Shown piece after piece: positions 8,364-18,154 of a stretch of 60,863 bases of DNA. The translations under genes were made by a program, and so were the position numbers. Position 1 is the stretch's first letter, and the number at the start of each line of letters is the position of its first letter. This DNA comes from Bacteroidota bacterium (GTDB lineage Bacteria; Bacteroidota; Bacteroidia; Bacteroidales; Prolixibacteraceae), in the NCBI GenBank assembly GCA_024278975.1, contig JAJRSD010000008.1:1-60863 (forward strand). The letters run 5' to 3'. The notes under the pieces are model-generated. The model had not been told where the DNA came from and did no database searches. It worked only from the letters and a program-made list of their open reading frames with translations.

Positions 8364-9389
8364 TTAAATAACATTATTTAAGCGGTCGATATCTTTTTTA
8401 CGCTTAGCAAGTACTTTTTGGTATTTCTCAATCATTTTTATACTCTCTTTACTTTTGTACGATGTTGCCAGTTTATGCGCCGAATCTAACCACTTCCAGG
8501 CAGCCAAAACATCGTCTTTCATTTCGTATGCGAGAGCTAAATTGTAACGTGCCTCAATTGCCAACTTACCATTTTTATCGGGTGCATATTTCATCCATAT
8601 TTTTATCGCACTATCCCAATCGCCTTTTATTAGAAAGTTTGAAGCGTCGGTAAAATCTGATGGCGACGGTACAGAATACATCCTGCTTACAGTTTGCCAC
8701 GATGCAAAAAATCGTTTCGAATAATTTTCGCCAACCATTTGAGAAGCAACTTTCAACGCCATTTTCCGAGGTGGCAGTTTTGCACTTTTCTGATATTTCC
8801 CATTTTTATCGTAACTATTCCAAAACACCGTATCGATCATTGTTTTGCGTTCAATCACTTTTTCTGTAAATGGATCGTAAACCGCCCAAACTGCTGCTGT
8901 TATTACCTCTCTCGATTTTGGCACACCCTGATCTGCCGAGTATTGACTAAAGAAACAGGAGAATGTTTCCAACGAAATAAGTAAATCTGTTTCGGTATCG
9001 GAGGTTAATTTATTTACTAAATCGAAATTCAAAGCCGGAAGTTTTTTTCCTGTGTGTGGTTTAAATATGCCCGGAAATATATGAATGCGATCGAATGTAT
9101 TTTTACTTTTCAAATTAGAAGCCAACTCCTTTAGAGTATAACTCACCAAAATACTATCCATATTTCCAGGGTCGTTTTTCGATCTTTTAAGTCGGTTATC
9201 ATCTTTATAATAGTGCTGAAGTGTATCGCCCTGATATTTGAAATTACGATAAACCAATGCAACATTTTCCACGTTTGGTGGTACAGCAATTTCGCCTGGT
9301 TTATAAATGTCAATCGCGTATTCTTTGTAAACTGTACACGAAGAAATTGTTACAAACAGAATAATAGCAAATAAGATAATTCGTTTCAT
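8364..9389 (-). CDS. DUF6340 family lipoprotein
   Basis: 341 residues, opening with a lipoprotein signal (IILFAIILFVTISSC, lipobox Cys near residue 18). It matches the DUF6340 family as I know it: VENVALVYRNFKY near the N-terminus, a middle part with ITAAVWAVYDP, and a C-terminal TPR-like region (WDSAIKIWMKYA, IEARYNLALAYEMKDDVLAAWKWLDSA). Function unknown; the TPR part suggests protein contacts at a membrane. It overlaps the upstream paralogue by 4 bp (ATGA), so the two are coupled. Confidence 0.78.
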   Translation of the reverse strand: MKRIILFAIILFVTISSCTVYKEYAIDIYKPGEIAVPPNVENVALVYRNFKYQGDTLQHYYKDDNRLKRSKNDPGNMDSILVSYTLKELASNLKSKNTFDRIHIFPGIFKPHTGKKLPALNFDLVNKLTSDTETDLLISLETFSCFFSQYSADQGVPKSREVITAAVWAVYDPFTEKVIERKTMIDTVFWNSYDKNGKYQKSAKLPPRKMALKVASQMVGENYSKRFFASWQTVSRMYSVPSPSDFTDASNFLIKGDWDSAIKIWMKYAPDKNGKLAIEARYNLALAYEMKDDVLAAWKWLDSAHKLATSYKSKESIKMIEKYQKVLAKRKKDIDRLNNVI

Positions 9390-10444
9390 CGTGATTGTCT
9401 TTTAAGTGTATATTTTCTTCGTTTTAAAATTTCCAGATAATCGTAAGTAATCTGGCGGTACATTGTTTCGTACGATTTTAGTGCCCACGCAATTGCTTCG
9501 TCTATTTCGCCTTGTAATTCGTATGCAACTGCAATATTAAATTCGGCACGGCTTTTTACTGTTTTAGAACTTGTATTTTCCAAGGTCTCTTTCCAAAGTG
9601 CCATCGCAGTTTCCCATTCATTATTTTCGGCAAAAGGAGCAGCATTTTTTATGTTTTCGTCACCACTAACAAAAAGTTTTCTGTAAGAACGATGCCAGGT
9701 TGTACTAATTTTATCCGAAAAATCGAGTGCAATTGCAATTCCCACTTCGCTCAACGCCGTTTTTACAGGTGTAAATTGTTCGAACAGTTCGCTTGTTGTA
9801 CCGGCTACATCTTCCCATATAACAGTGTCTCTAATAAATTCTCGAATTATTACTTTTTCCTGAACCGGGTCGTACACTCTAAAAAGTGCTTCGTAACTAA
9901 TTTTCATTTCGGCAAACGATGCCCACGCAAAACCATCTCGACCAGCGTCGTAAAAACTCTCTTTTCTGTAATCGGTTGATACTAGAGTTCTAAAATAGTC
10001 TAGCGATAAAACTGCATCTGTATTATAAATATCGCATATTTCTTTTACTTCATTCCACGGCATCTCTTCATTCAGAAATAAATTCCTATTGAATTCTAAG
10101 AACCTGTTTTCAGGAATAACAAAGTCATATCGTCCCGACTCGAACAGCAGTTCTCCAAGTGCTTTTAGAGTTGTGTCAGACGCTTGTATATCGTTAATAA
10201 TTGTATCGTAATTAAAGTTTTGTAAGTAAAATAATTTCTGTAGCGAGTCTGTATCGAGGTTGCTAAAACTACTGTCAACAGTTCTGTTTACCAGTGTTAA
10301 GCTTTGAATAGATTGTGGAAGTTCGTTTTTAGATTGTTGTGGGATTTCTATTGTTAATGTTTTTGTTGTAATGCACGAAACTGAAATTGCAATTACAAAT
10401 ATTATAGTAGTGTAGTTTCTTATTTTGTTGAAAAATTGTGTCAT
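9386..10444 (-). CDS. DUF6340 family lipoprotein, paralogue
   Basis: 352 residues, with the same plan as its downstream neighbour: lipoprotein signal (TTIIFVIAISVSC), IQSLTLVNRTVD, MKISYEALFRVYDPVQEKV, and a C-terminal TPR-like region (WETAMALWKETLENTS, SRAEFNIAVAYELQGEIDEAIAWALKS). The two genes look like an old tandem duplication. It starts 7 bp after the BRO-like gene and ends in a 4-bp overlap with the next gene, so all three appear to be one transcription unit. Function unknown. Confidence 0.75.
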   Translation of the reverse strand: MTQFFNKIRNYTTIIFVIAISVSCITTKTLTIEIPQQSKNELPQSIQSLTLVNRTVDSSFSNLDTDSLQKLFYLQNFNYDTIINDIQASDTTLKALGELLFESGRYDFVIPENRFLEFNRNLFLNEEMPWNEVKEICDIYNTDAVLSLDYFRTLVSTDYRKESFYDAGRDGFAWASFAEMKISYEALFRVYDPVQEKVIIREFIRDTVIWEDVAGTTSELFEQFTPVKTALSEVGIAIALDFSDKISTTWHRSYRKLFVSGDENIKNAAPFAENNEWETAMALWKETLENTSSKTVKSRAEFNIAVAYELQGEIDEAIAWALKSYETMYRQITYDYLEILKRRKYTLKRQSR

Positions 10445-10451
10445 GTTTTAT

Positions 10452-11291
10452 TTATTCGTCCAGTTTTAATTTGTTGTTGTCAAGAAAATTCTTCTCCGAA
10501 ATAACACTTCTTTTTAGCTCTTTTTCAGTCTCTTTTCTTGCATTGCCGGCAACATTACCACCTCTTTTTGCTACACTCTTATTTTTTACGAATGTGTCAG
10601 GTTTTTCTTCTTTCGAAATTTCAGTAGTTACCCGCTCTCCCAGCATTGTAAATATTAACTCTAAATCGTCCATATTGTCGCGCAAATTAATATTCGATTT
10701 CGCCGGAATATTTTTCAACTCTTTATATTCGCCGTGTGTTATCCCAAATGTAGCTCTCGATATTTCTGCCGTTAAAATAGCATAATCTTTTTGCTCTTTT
10801 ATTCCCCGTTCTTTCCATTCGTCGGTTAGATTATGACGAATGGCAATCCCTCGTAATCTTTTATCAATCCAGTCTTTTGGATATCCTTTTTGCTCATAAA
10901 TTTCTTTCATTCGCTGCTGGGCAAGTTCAGGATTTTCAATTTCATCGAGACGCTCTTTGCCAACCTTTGCTAACCATCTTTTAAAAGGTTCTGCTTTTGG
11001 AGAAGGAATTGATTGGATTATTCTGAAAACACCTTCAGAATTTGCACAATCTGTATTATATTTTTTTCCATCAGCCGAGTCCAGTTTCAGTTGTCGACAA
11101 ATTGTCGACAACTCCATTTTTTCTTCATTGCCAACCCTCTTTTTTACATGATACCAATAATCGCGAGGATTCTTACTGTCGGTTAATGCACCACAAATGT
11201 CAACAACAGAATAATACCATTCTTTATCGAACCATATTCTTCGTATGTTTTTCGATTGAAATACTACTAATTTATTTTGTTGATTATCCAT
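10452..11291 (-). CDS. BRO-N/DinD-type DNA-binding protein
   Basis: 279 residues. Residues 8-115 form a Bro-N domain (IRRIWFDKEWYYSVVDICGAL, then NSEGVFRIIQSIPSPKAEPFKRWLA), as in phage antirepressors and baculovirus BRO proteins. The rest resembles the DinD/BRO-C type (GYPKDWIDKRLRGIAIRHNLTDEWKERG, EYKELKN) and ends in a Lys-rich tail. Relatives are DNA-binding and often of phage origin or damage-induced. It is wedged between a VWA-like gene and two DUF6340 genes with tight spacing and no other phage gene in sight, so it is probably now part of a chromosomal operon. Confidence 0.8.
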   Translation of the reverse strand: MDNQQNKLVVFQSKNIRRIWFDKEWYYSVVDICGALTDSKNPRDYWYHVKKRVGNEEKMELSTICRQLKLDSADGKKYNTDCANSEGVFRIIQSIPSPKAEPFKRWLAKVGKERLDEIENPELAQQRMKEIYEQKGYPKDWIDKRLRGIAIRHNLTDEWKERGIKEQKDYAILTAEISRATFGITHGEYKELKNIPAKSNINLRDNMDDLELIFTMLGERVTTEISKEEKPDTFVKNKSVAKRGGNVAGNARKETEKELKRSVISEKNFLDNNKLKLDE

Positions 11292-11332
11292 GCTTTATCT
11301 CACATCTAAAATCTAATAATCTAAAAGTCTTC

Positions 11333-13420
11333 TTAATAAATACCCCAGAACTTTCTCAAAAACCATTCCATACTTAACAGTAGTAACATAACAAAGAATA
11401 ACCATCGCAGGTTTAAAATCTCATGAACCATCTCCTGAAAGTAACTGGTTGCTTTTATTTGATTACTGCTTTTTAACTCCGACACTAACTTATTTACTTC
11501 ACCGGGAAGATAAAACTGGCCTCCACTTTGTTTTGCTAATTGATACAACATGTTGTGATTGGCGCGGGTTACAACATCCTCGAAGTTTACAGCAACAACC
11601 GTAAAACTGCCGTTTTCGTTAAATGTCTCTTTCCCAATTGTAACATTTGCCGAAAATGTATAATCGCCCGTTGGTAAATGTCCGGCATTCAAATAGTATT
11701 TCTCTCCTCTCACATCAAAAGTGAAATCAAATATATCGTCGTTTGTATTTTTAATTTCAATATTTATCTCTTCCGAAGTAACTCTTTCGAAAGCGTCGTT
11801 ATATAATTCGGCACTAAATATAACATCCTCAATTTCAGCATAAACCGGTTCGAATTCTAAAATAAAATTATCCTCATTTTCGCGTAACGCAAGATATTGA
11901 ACCAGTTGATTTATAAGCTCGTTAAATTGTACCTGACTTTGATTAACGTAATAATCGTACAAACGCCATCGCCAGATTCCTTCACCAAAAATAAATCCGG
12001 TTTTTCGCCCATTTTTATATCCCGTTGCAATAAGTGGTTTTGCAGTTTCAATATTTAATATTTTCTGGTAAAACAGAGGGGTGAATTCCGGCTCCAATTC
12101 ATAATCGGCATAAGCAACTTGCAGCGGTGGAAATTTTGGAAGCAACTCTTTAAAATCTTCACTCAGTTTAAAAGTTGCATAGGTTGGGTTTATTGTGGCC
12201 TGCGCCTCTTCTCCCGATCCGGCAAGTGGCGAAATTGTTGCACCCTGTGCAAGTGTATTTAGCTGAGGTAAAAAAGTTTTATTCCCCACAATAAAAAGAA
12301 TGGGCAACCTGTTTGTTTCCGAATCTTTAATTATTTTGGCAACCGATTTCCCTGACGTTGGCAACTGGTTCAGAATAAGTAAATTATAGTCCGAAATATT
12401 TGTAGGATAAGGTTCTTCAGTAAAAACCGAAACTTCGTAGGTTTTTTGTAAATCGAGGGTGTTTTTAATCGCTCCAATATCGGGGTGTACTCCATCAGAA
12501 ATTATCAATATTTTTTGTCTGTTCTCCAGAACATTTATAACAAAACCGGAACTGTTATTTTTTGTATTTCGTTCGTTTTCAACAGGTTCGATAATTGCCG
12601 AGAAATGTTTTAGCCCGGGTTTCCCTGCCTCCAGAATAAATTCGGTAGAATAAAAATAGTTCTCATTTGGAGGTGTAACAATTACACTGGCAAGTTCGTT
12701 GCCATTTTGTAAAACCGAAAGTTTTAGTGGCTTCCCTTTTAACTTCGAGAAATTAACATCAATTTCAACCGGAAAACGATTTCCGGAAAACGAAGTGCGA
12801 TTTACCTGGATCTTTTGAACTCTCGAATCTACAATTTTAGTGGTATCTCCAAAACCAATTGTATAAACAGGGAAGTTTATTTCGTTTAACAGGTTAACCG
12901 GATTTTTTCCCTGATTATAAATTCCATCGCCGGCAACTATCACAGCACCAATGTTTTCGTTAAAATGACTATTGGCAATAGACGAAATCACTTCACTATA
13001 ATCCGATTTCTTTTCGCTGAAGTTCAGACTTTTAAATACACTTGTATTTTCTCCAAAAGAGTATTCAACAATTGAATAACTACTTTCTAAATTGCCCGAT
13101 AAAGCATCTCTGACTTGTTTAATCTCATTGGCAGTTTTTATTGAATCGAGAGTAGAAACCATGGAGCTTGAATTGTCCCATGCCGTAATAATAATTGGGT
13201 TTTTAGTTATTTTTTTCAGATTGCGAATAAAGGGAGAAAGTAACAAAAATGCAATTGTGAAAACCGATAAAAACCGTAGTGCTGCTAAAATCCTGACCTG
13301 AGTTTTTGTGAGTTCCTTGTTGTCTCTATTTTTAAAATAAAGAAGCAATGCAAAACCTGCCGCAGCAATTGTAACAGCAAGTATAATTATAACCCAGTAT
13401 TTTGTTCCGAATGAAATCAA
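11333..13420 (-). CDS. Membrane protein with VWA-like and gatekeeper-like domains
   Basis: 695 residues. Two N-terminal helices (about 9-29 and 46-66) are followed by a von Willebrand A-like domain (IIITAWDNSSSMVSTLDS near residue 77, a near MIDAS DxSxS, and IGAVIVAGDGIYNQG). Beta-rich exported domains follow, including a Rossmann/amidotransferase-like stretch (ILIISDGVHPDIGAIKNTL), and a C-terminal helix (WLFFVMLLLLSMEWFLRKFWG). The plan resembles large membrane proteins near Bat/MoxR clusters in Bacteroidota, but none of those genes is next to it. The start is TTG at 13420; an in-frame stop lies just upstream. Confidence 0.68.
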   Translation of the reverse strand: MISFGTKYWVIIILAVTIAAAGFALLLYFKNRDNKELTKTQVRILAALRFLSVFTIAFLLLSPFIRNLKKITKNPIIITAWDNSSSMVSTLDSIKTANEIKQVRDALSGNLESSYSIVEYSFGENTSVFKSLNFSEKKSDYSEVISSIANSHFNENIGAVIVAGDGIYNQGKNPVNLLNEINFPVYTIGFGDTTKIVDSRVQKIQVNRTSFSGNRFPVEIDVNFSKLKGKPLKLSVLQNGNELASVIVTPPNENYFYSTEFILEAGKPGLKHFSAIIEPVENERNTKNNSSGFVINVLENRQKILIISDGVHPDIGAIKNTLDLQKTYEVSVFTEEPYPTNISDYNLLILNQLPTSGKSVAKIIKDSETNRLPILFIVGNKTFLPQLNTLAQGATISPLAGSGEEAQATINPTYATFKLSEDFKELLPKFPPLQVAYADYELEPEFTPLFYQKILNIETAKPLIATGYKNGRKTGFIFGEGIWRWRLYDYYVNQSQVQFNELINQLVQYLALRENEDNFILEFEPVYAEIEDVIFSAELYNDAFERVTSEEINIEIKNTNDDIFDFTFDVRGEKYYLNAGHLPTGDYTFSANVTIGKETFNENGSFTVVAVNFEDVVTRANHNMLYQLAKQSGGQFYLPGEVNKLVSELKSSNQIKATSYFQEMVHEILNLRWLFFVMLLLLSMEWFLRKFWGIY

Positions 13421-13575
13421 TCTGTTATATTTTTATGAGCCGGTAAATATACAAACTCCTTTTTTTTATATAACGATTAATACGTATTATTGCACTTTAT
13501 TTTTAAGACATTTATAATAGCTGATTTTAAACCCATTATGTTATTATTATTGTAAATTATTTAAAATATTAAGAA

Positions 13576-15342
13576 ATGAGGTTACTAGTTTTTATTGTAA
13601 TGGTGTTGTTTGTGGTTTCGTGTGGGAAAAAGTATAATCCCGAAATCACGGTTAAAGATTTAAGAGAAAGTGTTGAGTATTTGGCATCTGATTCGTTAAA
13701 AGGTCGTAAACCTGGTAAAGAAGGCGGTTTGCTGGCGGCAAAATTTATTCGTGATAAGTTCGAAAATGCCGGATTGGAATTGATGTTCGACAATGGGTTT
13801 CAGAAATTTAATCTAATTACATCGGCCGAAATTGGTGAAGGTAATTCGATGACTGTTAATGGAAAATCATTCGTGGTGGAAAACGATTTTTTACCTTATG
13901 CTTTTTCGTCGAATACAAAAGCTGAAGGAGATGTGGTTTTTGCAGGATACGGTTTGCAGATTAATGTGGAGAAAGCTAAGTGGGACGATTATAAAGATAT
14001 AGATGTTGCCGGAAAATGGGTTCTTGCTTTGCAGGGCGACCCTGATATGGAAAATGCTGAAAGCCCGTTTGTACAGTTTTCTACCGAGCGTGCAAAAGCA
14101 TTAAATGCCAGCGATAATAAAGCTGCCGGTTTAATTTTAGTTGCCGGACCAACGTTTAGTAAAACAGATAATCTTCCTAAACTGTTTTTCGATAAAGATA
14201 CGCGGCGCTATTCATTCCCGATAATTCAGGTTACACGCGAAGTTGCAAACGAGATGCTTACCGGAACTGGTGAGACAATTACTTCGCTCGAAGCTAAAAT
14301 GTTAGATAAAAAAGCTCCTGTAAGTTTAGCTGCAAATTCGAAAGTTGCTGTAAAAGTTCAGGTGGATTTAAAAGAGATTGAAACTCAAAACGTGGTTGCA
14401 ATGGTTCCCGGAAACGATGCTGTATTAAAAGATCAGTACGTGGTTGTTGGTGCACATTACGATCATCTTGGTATGGGCGGTCCCGGTTCGGGCTCACGCG
14501 CAGTTGATACAATTGCAGTACATAATGGTGCCGATGATAATGCTTCTGGCACAGCATCTGTTATTGAAATGGCTGAAAAAATGGCATCGGAAAAAAGTAA
14601 TAAAAGAAGTGTGATTTTTGTAGCTTTTGGAGCTGAGGAGATGGGATTGCTTGGCTCGAAAGCATTTACAGCAAATCCTCCGGTAGCAATAGAAAAAATT
14701 GTTACAATGTTTAATCTCGATATGGTTGGACGTTTAGATTCTGCTTCGAATGCATTGAGTGTTGGCGGAACAAAAACGGCAAAAGAGACCGAAGATATTT
14801 TGAATAAACTAAATCCCGGATTTTCACTTTCGTTATCAGGCGAAGGAGTTGGCCCATCAGATCACGCATCGTTTTATCTACAAGATATTCCTGTTATTTA
14901 CCTGAATACTGGTGCACATTCCGATTATCACACACCGATGGACGATGTGGAGTTTATCAATTTTGAAGGAGTTAAAAAAGTTAACGATTATTGTTACGCA
15001 TTGCTTACCGAAATTGCAACCCGCGACAGTGTACTTACATTTCAGGAAGCCGGCCCAAAATTTAAGCGCAGCAAAGGTGGCCGTTATAAAGTAACTTTAG
15101 GAATTATGCCCGATTTTGCTGGAATGGAAAAACGTGGATTACGTATTGATGCCGTTACTAAGGGAAAACCAGCATACAATGGAGGAATGAAAAAAGGTGA
15201 TATTATTACTGCTATCGAAGGTAAAAAAGTGGGCGGAATTCATGATTATATGAGCCGTTTACAAACACTCGAAGCAGGTAAAATTATTACTGTTGATATA
15301 ATTCGTAACGATGAACATACCGTGTTACTAATTCAGTTATAA
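13576..15342 (+). CDS. M28 family zinc peptidase with PA-like and PDZ domains (lipoprotein)
   Basis: 588 residues. Lipoprotein signal MRLLVFIVMVLFVVSC, a protease-associated-like insert (about 110-250), then the M28 catalytic domain. The ligands are visible: GAHYDHLG near 292, NGADDNASG near 317, FGAEEMGLLG near 355, NLDMVGR near 383 and HSDYHTP near 451. A PDZ domain ends the protein (RGLRIDAVTKGKPAYNGGMKKGDII). The family cleaves N-terminal residues from peptides; lipidation suggests envelope location. It ends 1 bp before the broken esterase gene. Confidence 0.92.
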   Translation: MRLLVFIVMVLFVVSCGKKYNPEITVKDLRESVEYLASDSLKGRKPGKEGGLLAAKFIRDKFENAGLELMFDNGFQKFNLITSAEIGEGNSMTVNGKSFVVENDFLPYAFSSNTKAEGDVVFAGYGLQINVEKAKWDDYKDIDVAGKWVLALQGDPDMENAESPFVQFSTERAKALNASDNKAAGLILVAGPTFSKTDNLPKLFFDKDTRRYSFPIIQVTREVANEMLTGTGETITSLEAKMLDKKAPVSLAANSKVAVKVQVDLKEIETQNVVAMVPGNDAVLKDQYVVVGAHYDHLGMGGPGSGSRAVDTIAVHNGADDNASGTASVIEMAEKMASEKSNKRSVIFVAFGAEEMGLLGSKAFTANPPVAIEKIVTMFNLDMVGRLDSASNALSVGGTKTAKETEDILNKLNPGFSLSLSGEGVGPSDHASFYLQDIPVIYLNTGAHSDYHTPMDDVEFINFEGVKKVNDYCYALLTEIATRDSVLTFQEAGPKFKRSKGGRYKVTLGIMPDFAGMEKRGLRIDAVTKGKPAYNGGMKKGDIITAIEGKKVGGIHDYMSRLQTLEAGKIITVDIIRNDEHTVLLIQL

Positions 15343-15343
15343 T

Positions 15344-16215
15344 ATGACGAAGGGACAAATTGCTCTTTTATTTTTCCTGATTTTTTCGGGTTCCCAAATT
15401 TTTGCTCAAAGTTATAATTTTGAAAAAAGCTCGTTTGTTTATAAACAAGTTGATGGCGACTCGTTGGAGATGACAATGTATTTTCCAGCAATTCCCGGAA
15501 GTTCAAAATTGCCTGCAATCGTATTTTTTTTGGTGGTGGCTGGGTAAGTGGAAATCCCAGTCATTTTCAAATGCAAGCTGAGTATTTGGCAACACGTGGA
15601 ATTATTGCAATTTGTCCTGATTATCGTACAAAAAAGCGTTTTGGTACAACACCTTTCGAAAGTGTAAAAGATGCAAAATCTGCCATGCGATATCTGAAAA
15701 TCAATGGTAGTAAAATGAGAATTGATACAAGCAAAATAGTTGCCGCCGGTGGTTCTGCCGGTGGCCATTTGGCTGCTTGCACTGCAATAATTAAAAATGT
15801 AAACGAGGAGACAGATAACTTGTCGGTTTCTCCGGTTCCGTTTGCATTAATACTTTTTAATCCGGTGGTCGACACTGGCAAGAGGGGTTATGGACAGACA
15901 AAAATGCAGGGGCGCGATTTCGATATTTCGCCCGTTCATCATATTACCCCGGGTATTCCGCCAACTTTAATTATGCATGGCAAAAACGATACAACTGTGC
16001 CTTATGAAAATGCAGTTCGGTTTAAACAGGTGATGAAACAGGCGGGGAATGAATGTGTTTTAAAAGGCTATAAAAAGCAAACTCATGGTTTTTTTAACTA
16101 CAATAAAAGTTCGAAGTGTTTTAAAAAGACTTTACAAAAAACTGAAAAATTTCTTGATAAATATGAGTTGTTAAGAGGAGAAAGTTGGGTGAAGAGATAT
16201 TGCAAAGAGTTGTAA
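15344..16215 (+). pseudogene. Exported alpha/beta-hydrolase (esterase/lipase), frameshifted
   Basis: The N-terminal part (15344-15547, with signal MTKGQIALLFFLIFSGSQIFAQ) reads into LPAIVFFLVVAG and stops. One more T in the run of eight T near 15524 would give FFFGGGWVSGNPSHF, which joins the frame that stays open to 16215. FGGGW is the oxyanion-hole motif of the HSL/esterase class, AGGSAGGHLAA holds the nucleophile Ser, HGKNDTTVP the acid and THGFF the His, so all catalytic parts survive in the second frame. Either a real frameshift or an error in a homopolymer. Codon phase before and after is otherwise intact. Confidence 0.8.
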
Positions 16216-16235
16216 TAATTTCAAAATATACTTTT

Positions 16236-16460
16236 ATGAAAATGAAAAAAACTGACATTTTAATGATTACTCTTATAAGTATTTCTGCTTTTGTAATTTT
16301 TGTTGGGGCTATTTTCAAATTGGAACATTGGATGTATGGAGATGTTATTCTGAAATGGGGAGTAATTACCAATTTATTGTTTGGAAGTATTGAGATTTGG
16401 CGATTAAGAAAGATTATTGCAAAGCTAAAAGGAGAGGACAATCACAGGAATCATGTATAA
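16236..16460 (+). CDS. Small two-helix membrane protein
   Basis: 74 residues from the ATG at 16236 (MKMKKTDILMITLI); a longer frame from 16185 would overlap the esterase. Two hydrophobic helices are visible (about 8-27 and 36-54), with FKLEHWMYGDVILKWG between them. This vaguely recalls the first part of GldL-type proteins (FK..HWP.G), but the match is too weak for a name. A basic C-terminal tail follows. Confidence 0.55.
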   Translation: MKMKKTDILMITLISISAFVIFVGAIFKLEHWMYGDVILKWGVITNLLFGSIEIWRLRKIIAKLKGEDNHRNHV

Positions 16461-16559
16461 AATTTGAGGAGAGCGATAATTCCCTCCTCGTATTAAGTTT
16501 CACTTTAAACACATCTTTTATAATAAAGTGCTGTTTCCCCTACAATAACAAAAACGTTA

Positions 16560-17975
16560 TTATCGTAAAATCACAACCTTTTGTTGCATCCGTTTTTCCC
16601 CATCATTTAAAACCAAAACGTAGGTTCCGTTTAAATATTTTTCTGCATTAAAAGTGTGTTCCACAGTTCCGGCAGATTCATTTTTATCAAGCAGCAAGTC
16701 AATTTTATTTCCTGCCAAATCGTACAGCTCTATTTTAATATGTTTCGAATTTTCAAGGTTGTACGAAACATTGATTTTGTCGCTCGTCGGGTTTGGAAAC
16801 ACCAAAATATTCTGTTTGTCTAATTCAATGGTTTCGGTATTTTGCAGTTCCGATTTGTAAACCACTACACTTGCACCTGATGCTGCAAATAATTTATGGT
16901 CGTAAATGATTGCCGTTCCTTGAATATTTGTATCTTCCATCACAACTTCTCCTGTTTTTTCATCTAAAACAATTAACTTTTCATAAAGGGAAACAGTATA
17001 AATAAATCCATTTGCAGCAATTGGAGGTGCAAAGTATGCTCTCTCTGTTGACGAATATTCCCAAAGCAGGTTGCCCGTAAACTTGTTTAATGCCACTATT
17101 TTACTCAATTCCGTAGTAGTTATCAGAGTTACGCACAAAACACTATCAGTCAGGCAACCGCTTCCTTCTACGTAATAAGCAACTTTGAAAGTATCCTGAG
17201 TTATGTATTCCCATTTCTCCGTACCATCTTTTGTACTAAAAGCCCTAATTTTATTTGAATTGTGACCTAAATGATAAATTGTGTTGTTGTCAACCGGCAT
17301 GTGTCGCGAAGGTGCATTGGAAATATCTTTTGTCCAAAAAATGTCACCGTTCAAACTATTTAAAGCATTTAGCGAAGTTGCAGAAGTAATAAACACAGTA
17401 TCATTTTTAATTGTTGGACTAACGAGTTGGGGAGTCTGGAAAGCCCAAATAGTTTCCCCGTTATCTATATTCAGGCAAAGCAAACTGTCGCCCGATGTAA
17501 TAAACACGTGTTGTTTATTATCCGTTATAGAGTTTTGTGCATACAGACTTTTAAAAGGTTTCATCCACTTTTGGGCACCTGTCGAAATATCAAGGGCATA
17601 AAGTCCTTTCCCTTTTTGCCCACTTACAAATACTGTGTTTCCCGAAATAGAAGGTGACATTCCCGTTGCCGCTACAGTTTCCGGTACCTCAAATTCCCAA
17701 ATAAATTTATTTGTATTAAGATTGTACGCTTTTAATAAATTTGGAGAGCCAGAGGCTGATATTAGTAAAATATCGTCTTTTGTTACCAGCATTGATGGTT
17801 TAACAGATATCTCGAAATCCAATTTAAAAGGTGGCTGCAGTTGTGTTTCGTCTGCAACATACGAAGTGCGGTTGCTGTTAGCATTTGCCATTGTCCAGTT
17901 AGTTTGGGCAAACAGAACGGAAGTGTAAAAAAACAGAAAAATAGAAATGATAATTTTGACTTTACTTTTTTTCAT
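16560..17975 (-). CDS. PQQ-like beta-propeller protein with T9SS type A sorting domain
   Basis: 471 residues. Signal peptide (IIISIFLFFYTSVLFAQ), then about seven PQQ-like blades (AYNLNTNKFIWEFEVPE, ALDISTGAQKWMKPF, CLNIDNGETIWAFQTP, ALNSLNGDIFWTKDI, FSTKDGTEKWEYIT, ALNKFTGNLLWEYSS and VLDEKTGEVVMEDT). The last 75 residues are a type A sorting domain (ILVFPNPTSDKINVSYN to YLNGTYVLVLNDGEKRMQQKVVILR). It should cross the outer membrane by T9SS. Ligand or enzymatic role unknown; PQQ-binding residues were not checked. Confidence 0.88.
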   Translation of the reverse strand: MKKSKVKIIISIFLFFYTSVLFAQTNWTMANANSNRTSYVADETQLQPPFKLDFEISVKPSMLVTKDDILLISASGSPNLLKAYNLNTNKFIWEFEVPETVAATGMSPSISGNTVFVSGQKGKGLYALDISTGAQKWMKPFKSLYAQNSITDNKQHVFITSGDSLLCLNIDNGETIWAFQTPQLVSPTIKNDTVFITSATSLNALNSLNGDIFWTKDISNAPSRHMPVDNNTIYHLGHNSNKIRAFSTKDGTEKWEYITQDTFKVAYYVEGSGCLTDSVLCVTLITTTELSKIVALNKFTGNLLWEYSSTERAYFAPPIAANGFIYTVSLYEKLIVLDEKTGEVVMEDTNIQGTAIIYDHKLFAASGASVVVYKSELQNTETIELDKQNILVFPNPTSDKINVSYNLENSKHIKIELYDLAGNKIDLLLDKNESAGTVEHTFNAEKYLNGTYVLVLNDGEKRMQQKVVILR

Positions 17976-18154
17976 AGTTTTAATTTTTAGTGTTTATAAT
18001 TGAAGACCAATGAAATCCTGTTGTAAAAATGCAGTTCCGATTTTTTTGACAAACTGAAAAAAATATCTCTTCTCTTTAAAGTTAAGACATTTAATTCAGA
18101 TTGTAAAGTGTACTGGAAAGAGTTTTTGTAAGAATAAATAAAGAGCGAACCCGA

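Noticed and set aside
10452-11291. BRO-like gene as part of a prophage
   Set aside because: No integrase, capsid, terminase or attachment repeats are nearby; the neighbours are envelope genes.
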